Below are positions 5,606 to 9,186 of a stretch of 9,186 nt of DNA, one piece after another (position 1 is the first letter of the stretch; every line of letters begins with the position of its first letter). The stretch is taken from positions 1-9,186 of the forward strand of contig CALGIL010000423.1 in the NCBI GenBank assembly GCA_937914895.1, written 5' to 3'. The position numbers and the translations under genes were made by a program. The notes beneath the pieces were generated by a model. The model made no database searches. It was not told where the DNA came from and saw only the letters and a program-made list of their open reading frames with translations. The stretch comes from an uncultured Angelakisella sp. Lineage in GTDB: Bacteria; Bacillota; Clostridia; Oscillospirales; Ruminococcaceae.

Positions 5606-6556
5606 TCAGACAAAAAGCCCGGCCTGCCGGGCCGTCTCCTCCGCGGCCGCCAGCAGGCCGCCGCCGTCCGGGTAGTCATCCACATACAGCCACCGCACCC
5701 CCGCCACCTTGCGGAACCAGGTCAGCTGACGCTTGGCATAATGCCGCGTCTCCCGTTTGATCCGCTCCACCGCCTCCTCCAGGGTCTCCTCCCCGGAAAA
5801 ATAGCGCGCCAGCTCCTTGTAGCCGATGGCCTGGGCCGCCGTGGAGGAAAGCCCCGCGCCCAAAAGGGCCCTTGCCTCCTCCACCAGCCCGTCGGCCAGC
5901 ATCCGGTCCACCCGCAGGCCGATACGGCGGTACAGCTCCTCCCGGTCCCGAAAGTCCAGGGCAATGACGCAGGCCCGGTAGGGGGAGGGCACCGTCCGGG
6001 AGGCCTGGGCCGTCTGGGCCATGGTTTTGCCGGTCAGACGCCAGATTTCCAGCGCCCGGGCCACCCGCCCCACGTTGTTGGGGTGGATGCCGGCCGCCGC
6101 CTGGGGGTCCGCCTCCTCCAGCATTCGGTGGAGGGCTTCGTTTCCCTCTTTTTGGGCGATGCCGTAAAGCTCCTGCCGCAGGGCGGGGTCCCCGGCGGTT
6201 GGAGAAAACTGAAGGTTGTCCACAATGGCGCTGATATAAAGGCCGGTGCCCCCCGCCAGCACCGGCAGGGCGCCCCGGCTCTGGATGCCGTCGATGACGG
6301 GCCGGGCCAGGGACGCAAACTCCGCCACCGAAAAGGACTGGCCGGGGTCCAGAATATCCAGCAGGTGGTGGGGCACCCCCGCCCGCTCCCCCGGGGTGGG
6401 CTTGGCCGTGGCGATGTCCATCCCCCGGTACATCTGCATGGAGTCGGCGGAGACCACCTCGCCCCCATGGCACCGTGCCAGGGCCACGGAAAGGGCGGTC
6501 TTGCCCGAGGCGGTGGGGCCGCCGATGACCAGCAGAGGTCTTTTTGCCTCCCCCAT
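5606..6556 (-). CDS. miaA: tRNA dimethylallyltransferase
   Basis: A 316-residue cytoplasmic enzyme that transfers a dimethylallyl group from its diphosphate to N6 of adenosine 37 in tRNAs reading U-starting codons. This is the first step towards the ms2i6A modification. Motifs in order: P-loop GPTASGKT (13-20), SADSMQMYRGMDIATAKPT (36-54) with the catalytic aspartate in SADS, VPHHLLDILDP (61-71), AGGTGLY (101-107), QAIGYKEL (242-249) and RHYAKRQLTWFR (271-282). Length is normal for the family. The ATG at 6556 has two overlapping GGAGG copies in front (6559-6568) and lies 41 bases after mutL. In many bacteria hfq follows miaA; here no hfq is present and the HlyD-like gene follows instead. The last eight codons double as a hairpin followed by five T, the most terminator-like sequence of the window. 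Confidence 0.97.
   Translation of the reverse strand: MGEAKRPLLVIGGPTASGKTALSVALARCHGGEVVSADSMQMYRGMDIATAKPTPGERAGVPHHLLDILDPGQSFSVAEFASLARPVIDGIQSRGALPVLAGGTGLYISAIVDNLQFSPTAGDPALRQELYGIAQKEGNEALHRMLEEADPQAAAGIHPNNVGRVARALEIWRLTGKTMAQTAQASRTVPSPYRACVIALDFRDREELYRRIGLRVDRMLADGLVEEARALLGAGLSSTAAQAIGYKELARYFSGEETLEEAVERIKRETRHYAKRQLTWFRKVAGVRWLYVDDYPDGGGLLAAAEETARQAGLFV
5612..5632 (-). terminator. Intrinsic-terminator-like hairpin overlapping the end of miaA
   Basis: On the minus strand GCCCGGC (5632-5626), a two-base AG centre and GCCGGGC (5623-5617) form a perfect all-G/C stem. In practice this is six pairs with a CAGG loop. It is followed at once by TTTTTG (5616-5611). These bases encode the last residues of MiaA (ARQAGLFV), and the stop codon lies just after the T tract. 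The form fits Rho-independent termination and would uncouple mutS-mutL-miaA from the HlyD-like gene, at least partly. Confidence 0.6.
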
Positions 6557-6597
6557 TGCCTCCCCTCCTCCCCGCTGTTCCGTTTCGTCCTTCGGGC

Positions 6598-8598
6598 TTA
6601 TTGGATGCGTCCGAACATGGTCTCCAGCTCCCGCCGGGTCATGGCGATCATAATGGGGCGGCCGTGGGGGCAGTGCCGGGCCGCCGGGTCCTCCCGCAGC
6701 ATCCGCAGCAGCTCCTCCTGCTCCTGCCGTGATGTAAAGCTATTGCCCTTGATAGCGGCTTTACACGCGATGGAGTGGTACAGTTCGTCGTACAGGTCCA
6801 GCCGCACCCGGCCCTTTTCGGCAAAGAGCATATCCGCCATCTCCTGGACCACCTCGCCGATGAGCCCGGGCTCCAGAATGGCGGGCACCTCCCGCACCAG
6901 CACCGTGCCCTCGCCAAAATCCTCCACCGCAAAGCCGGCCCGGCCGGTCTCCTGTGGGTTTTGGACCAGGGCGTCGTACCGCTCCTTGGTCAGGGACACC
7001 CGCACCGGCGCCAGCAGCAGCTGCCGGGGGATCTCCCCCTGGCTGTGGGCCTCCATCAGGCGGTTGAACAAAATCCGCTCGTGGGCGGCGTGCTTGTCCA
7101 CAAGCAGCAGCTCGTTTTCTCCCTGCACCAAAAGGTAGGTGTGAAAGGCCTCGCCGATCAGGGCGTATTCCCCCGCCGGCTTTGCCATGTCCGCCGGTGT
7201 CTCCCAGGCTTCCTCCGCCGCAGGGGCGGGGGGCTCCGCCAGGGATCCCTCCCTTTGGGGCAGTTCCATCGGGGGCCGGGGCGGCAAGCCCGCCTCCGCC
7301 TCGGGGGGCAGCTTCCGGGGCGGCAGATCCGGGTGCGCCGCCGGGGGCTTCGGGGGCATAAAGACCTGGGGGTCCCCCCGGTACAGGGCCTCGGCCAGGT
7401 CCGCCCCCTGGTCCCGTATGGTCACCGCACCGGCCTTGGGCGCCGGGGTACGGCTGGCGCCGGAGGGCTCCGGCGCCAGCCGTACCAGCTGCCGGTACTC
7501 CCGGGCGGTCAGGCGCTGCTGCTCCCCCCGGTCCGGCCGGTTTGTCATGTCAAAATAGGTCAGCTTCTTCTGATAGCCGGTGCTTACGTCCCGGGCCATG
7601 GCGGTGCGGTCCAGGGCCCCCAGGGCCAGCTTGCAGCCCGCCAGCACCGTTTCGTACACGGCCCGCTCGTCGGACAGCTTTACCTCCAGCTTGGCGGGGT
7701 GGACATTGACGTCCACCATCCCATGGGGCAGGGTCAGGTTCAGCACGCAGCCGGGGAACTTGCCCGTCATAATGGTGTTTTTATAGGCGTCCTCCAGGGC
7801 CGCCATCATGGTAACACATTTGACATAGCGATGATTGATGAAAAAATGCTCCATGGCGCGGTTTGCCCGGCTTGTCTCCGGCTTTGTCAGGTACCCCTCC
7901 ACCCCAAGGCTGCCCAGGGTGTAGGACACCGGCGCAAGGCTGCCGCCAAAATCGCCGCCGTAGACGGCGTAAATGGCGGACAGCAGCTTGCCGTCCCCCG
8001 GGGTGTGCAGCCTCCTTTGGCCGTCCTTAATCAGCTTGAAGGAGATGTCCGGGTGGGACAGGGCCAGCCGGTCCATAAGCCCCGATATGGCGTTGCCCTC
8101 GGTGGCGTCTTTTTTCAGGAACTTCATCCGGGCGGGCACGTTGTAAAACAGATCCTCCACCACAATGGTGGTGCCGCCGGGGCACCCCGCGTCCTCCAGC
8201 ACCCCCGGCACGCCGCCGGCAATTTGGTACCGGGTGCCCAGGGTGTCCCAGGGGGTTTTGGTCAGCAGCTCCACCCGGGACACCGCCGCCACCGAGGCCA
8301 GCGCCTCCCCCCGGAACCCCAGGGTGCCGATTTCATAAAGGTCCTCGGGCTTTCGCACCTTGCTGGTGGCGTGGCGCAAAAAGGCCTTTGGCACATCCTC
8401 CCGCTGGATGCCCCCGCCGTCGTCGGTGACCCGGATGTACCGGACGCCGCCGCTTTTCAGCTCCACCGTAATGCTGCCCGCGCCGGCGTCAATGGCGTTT
8501 TCAATCAGCTCCTTGACCACCGAGGAGGGGCGCTCGATCACCTCTCCCGCGGCAATAAGCTCCGCCGTCTGCCGGTCCAGTACCTGGATGCGCGCCAT
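6598..8598 (-). CDS. mutL: DNA mismatch repair protein MutL with endonuclease domain
   Basis: A 666-residue mismatch-repair ATPase/endonuclease that couples mismatch recognition by MutS to strand incision. The N-terminal GHKL ATPase (about 1-335) has ELIENAIDAG with catalytic E30 and Mg-binding N34, DDGGGI (59-64), LGFRGEAL (93-100), FYNVPARMKFL (151-161) and DVNVHPAK (296-303). A Pro/Ala-rich linker spans about 350-475. The C-terminal endonuclease domain carries DKHAAHERI (501-509), a clamp-binding-like QLLLAP (526-531), ACKAAIK (611-617), CPHGRP (643-648) and MFGR (661-664). These metal-binding motifs mark the nicking MutL of organisms lacking MutH. The motif's usual final glutamate is N512 here. 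The start at 8598 has GGAGGTGA with good spacing and lies 32 bases after the mutS stop. The linker DNA contains a perfect 40-base palindrome. Confidence 0.97.
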   Translation of the reverse strand: MARIQVLDRQTAELIAAGEVIERPSSVVKELIENAIDAGAGSITVELKSGGVRYIRVTDDGGGIQREDVPKAFLRHATSKVRKPEDLYEIGTLGFRGEALASVAAVSRVELLTKTPWDTLGTRYQIAGGVPGVLEDAGCPGGTTIVVEDLFYNVPARMKFLKKDATEGNAISGLMDRLALSHPDISFKLIKDGQRRLHTPGDGKLLSAIYAVYGGDFGGSLAPVSYTLGSLGVEGYLTKPETSRANRAMEHFFINHRYVKCVTMMAALEDAYKNTIMTGKFPGCVLNLTLPHGMVDVNVHPAKLEVKLSDERAVYETVLAGCKLALGALDRTAMARDVSTGYQKKLTYFDMTNRPDRGEQQRLTAREYRQLVRLAPEPSGASRTPAPKAGAVTIRDQGADLAEALYRGDPQVFMPPKPPAAHPDLPPRKLPPEAEAGLPPRPPMELPQREGSLAEPPAPAAEEAWETPADMAKPAGEYALIGEAFHTYLLVQGENELLLVDKHAAHERILFNRLMEAHSQGEIPRQLLLAPVRVSLTKERYDALVQNPQETGRAGFAVEDFGEGTVLVREVPAILEPGLIGEVVQEMADMLFAEKGRVRLDLYDELYHSIACKAAIKGNSFTSRQEQEELLRMLREDPAARHCPHGRPIMIAMTRRELETMFGRIQ
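7006..7023 (-). other. Predicted sliding-clamp-binding motif in MutL
   Basis: Encodes QLLLAP, residues 526-531, shortly after the endonuclease motif. This is where Bacillus MutL carries a clamp-binding motif in its regulatory subdomain. The pattern Q-hydrophobic-x-L-x-P fits DnaN-interacting peptides. It would let the replication clamp activate and orient nicking; this is inferred from family knowledge. Confidence 0.55.
7447..7486. repeat. Perfect 40-base palindrome inside mutL
   Basis: On the plus strand, GGTACGGCTGGCGCCGGAG (7447-7465) is followed by GG and then by its exact reverse complement CTCCGGCGCCAGCCGTACC (7468-7486). The arms are 19 base pairs without a mismatch. It falls in the codons for about residues 372-384 of MutL, in the low-complexity linker, and keeps the reading frame open. 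Another GGCGCCGG precedes it at 7440-7447, and a further GGTAC follows at 7493-7497. No T tract follows in either direction, so a terminator is unlikely. Confidence 0.9.
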
Positions 8599-8620
8599 GG
8601 GGTCACCTCCCGTCCCTTAT

Positions 8621-8636
8621 CGTCAAATCGTCAAAT
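8621..8636 (-). repeat. Tandem 8-base duplication across the mutS stop codon
   Basis: The plus strand reads CGTCAAAT twice in direct succession (8621-8628, 8629-8636); on the minus strand this is ATTTGACG twice. The first copy as transcribed supplies the mutS TGA, the second falls in the spacer before the mutL ribosome-binding site. It looks like a small slippage duplication without coding effect. Confidence 0.6.
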
Positions 8637-9186
8637 CAGCTTTTTCAGCTCGTACAGCAGGTTCAGGGCCTCCAGGGGGCTCAGGGTGTTGACGTCCACA
8701 TCCCCCAGCCGCCTGCGGAGCATCTCCAGCCCCTGGTCCACAAAAAAGGTCTGCTGTGCCTCGGCCCTGGCCTTTGCCCGGGTGGAAATTTTGGCCCCCT
8801 GGGGGTCCTTTCCCTCCTCCAGGCTTTCCAGCACCTCATAGGCGCGGTCGATGACCCACCGGGGGATGCCCGCCAGCTTGGAGACCTCGATGCCGTAGCT
8901 TTCGTCCACCCCGCCGGGGATGATGCGCCGCAGAAAGGTGATGTCGTCCCCCCGCTTTTTGACCGCCACGTTGTAGTTTTTAACGCAGGGGATGCCGGCC
9001 TCCAGCTCGGTGAGCTCGTGGTAGTGGGTGGCAAACAGGGTTTTTGCCCCCAGGCGCTTTTGGTCGGCGATGTATTCGATGACCGCCCGGGCAATGCTCA
9101 TGCCGTCGTAGGTGGAGGTGCCCCGGCCGATCTCGTCCAGGATCAGCAGGGACTTCCGGGTCGCGCGGCGCAGAATCTCCGCCACC
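8631..9186 (-). CDS. mutS: DNA mismatch recognition protein MutS (C-terminal fragment; start beyond the right edge)
   Basis: This is the last 185 codons of MutS, the ATPase that recognises base mismatches and small loops and then recruits MutL. Visible are the Walker B region SLLILDEIGRGTSTYDG (about residues 12-28 of the fragment), FATHYHEL (51-58) with the H-loop histidine, and GGVDESYGIEVSKLAGIP (91-108). The C-terminal tail follows, with the clamp-binding-like QQTFF (144-148) and the closing SPLEALNLLYELKKL. The mismatch-binding, connector, lever and clamp domains and the Walker A motif lie outside the window. The frame is open to the edge, and the GTG near 9185 is an internal valine, not a start. 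The gene is 32 bases upstream of mutL and probably co-transcribed with it. Motif order is that of MutS1 (true repair MutS), not MutS2, because the fragment lacks a Smr domain. Confidence 0.96.
   Translation of the reverse strand, partial: VAEILRRATRKSLLILDEIGRGTSTYDGMSIARAVIEYIADQKRLGAKTLFATHYHELTELEAGIPCVKNYNVAVKKRGDDITFLRRIIPGGVDESYGIEVSKLAGIPRWVIDRAYEVLESLEEGKDPQGAKISTRAKARAEAQQTFFVDQGLEMLRRRLGDVDVNTLSPLEALNLLYELKKLI
8742..8756 (-). other. Predicted sliding-clamp-binding motif in MutS
   Basis: Encodes QQTFF in the tail after the ATPase domain. The pattern Q-x-x-F-F resembles the QLSFF clamp-binding peptide of Bacillus MutS at a similar place near the C-terminus. Interaction with DnaN is inferred from position and pattern. 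Confidence 0.5.

Noticed and set aside
5027..7138. A very long open frame on the plus strand opposite miaA, mutL and the HlyD-like gene (703 codons), and a similar one at 6775-8841
   Set aside because: They lie antisense to genes with complete family motifs, show no recognisable domain, and arise from the GC-rich codon use of the minus-strand genes, which makes stop codons rare in the opposite frames.
1..9186. Defence system, mobile element, CRISPR array or tRNA/rRNA gene
   Set aside because: All sizeable minus-strand genes are recognised housekeeping or envelope families, no repeated spacer structure, transposase, integrase or terminal inverted repeats were seen, and no tRNA cloverleaf or rRNA sequence was recognised by eye.

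Overview
The window is GC-rich and reads as one dense, co-directional block: every gene I can support lies on the minus strand, so transcription runs from high to low coordinates. The gene set and order are those of a Gram-positive of the class Clostridia: mismatch repair, MiaA, a HlyD-like protein, SepF, a YlmH-type S4 protein, DivIVA, LspA, an RluD-type enzyme and the N-terminal half of a split transketolase. High GC combined with this order suggests the Oscillospiraceae/Ruminococcaceae side of that class. The lineage is an inference from gene content and was not tested by any search.

Layout in the direction of transcription: (1) mutS C-terminal fragment, cut by the right edge of the window (9186-8631); (2) mutL, complete (8598-6598); (3) miaA, complete (6556-5606), whose last codons form a terminator-like hairpin with a T5 tract; (4) a membrane-anchored HlyD-like protein with no transporter gene beside it (5581-4379); (5) a 337-base non-coding stretch (4378-4042) with a near-consensus sigma-A promoter (TTGACA, 17 bases, GATAAT) and a 120-base leader; (6) sepF (4041-3550), ylmH-like (3566-2811, overlapping sepF by 17 bases), divIVA (2747-1860), lspA (1769-1287), rluD-like (1282-362); (7) the first 115 codons of a transketolase N-terminal subunit (346-1), cut by the left edge.

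Functionally, the first half holds DNA mismatch repair and a tRNA modification enzyme. MutS and MutL both carry sliding-clamp-binding motifs, and MutL keeps the endonuclease site of methyl-independent systems. The second half, driven from the sepF promoter, is a cell-division and envelope group (SepF anchors FtsZ, DivIVA marks curved membrane, LspA matures lipoproteins) mixed with RNA-directed functions (a YlmH-like S4 protein and an rRNA pseudouridine synthase), and it ends in central carbon metabolism. Start codons for sepF, divIVA and lspA were moved inward from the longest open frame because clear ribosome-binding sites point to internal ATGs.

This is mainly a housekeeping region. I see no CRISPR array, tRNA, rRNA, phage, transposon or defence gene. 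The points most worth a second look are a perfect 19-bp-arm palindrome inside the mutL linker, the terminator embedded in the end of miaA, and the orphan HlyD-like protein placed between mismatch repair and division genes.
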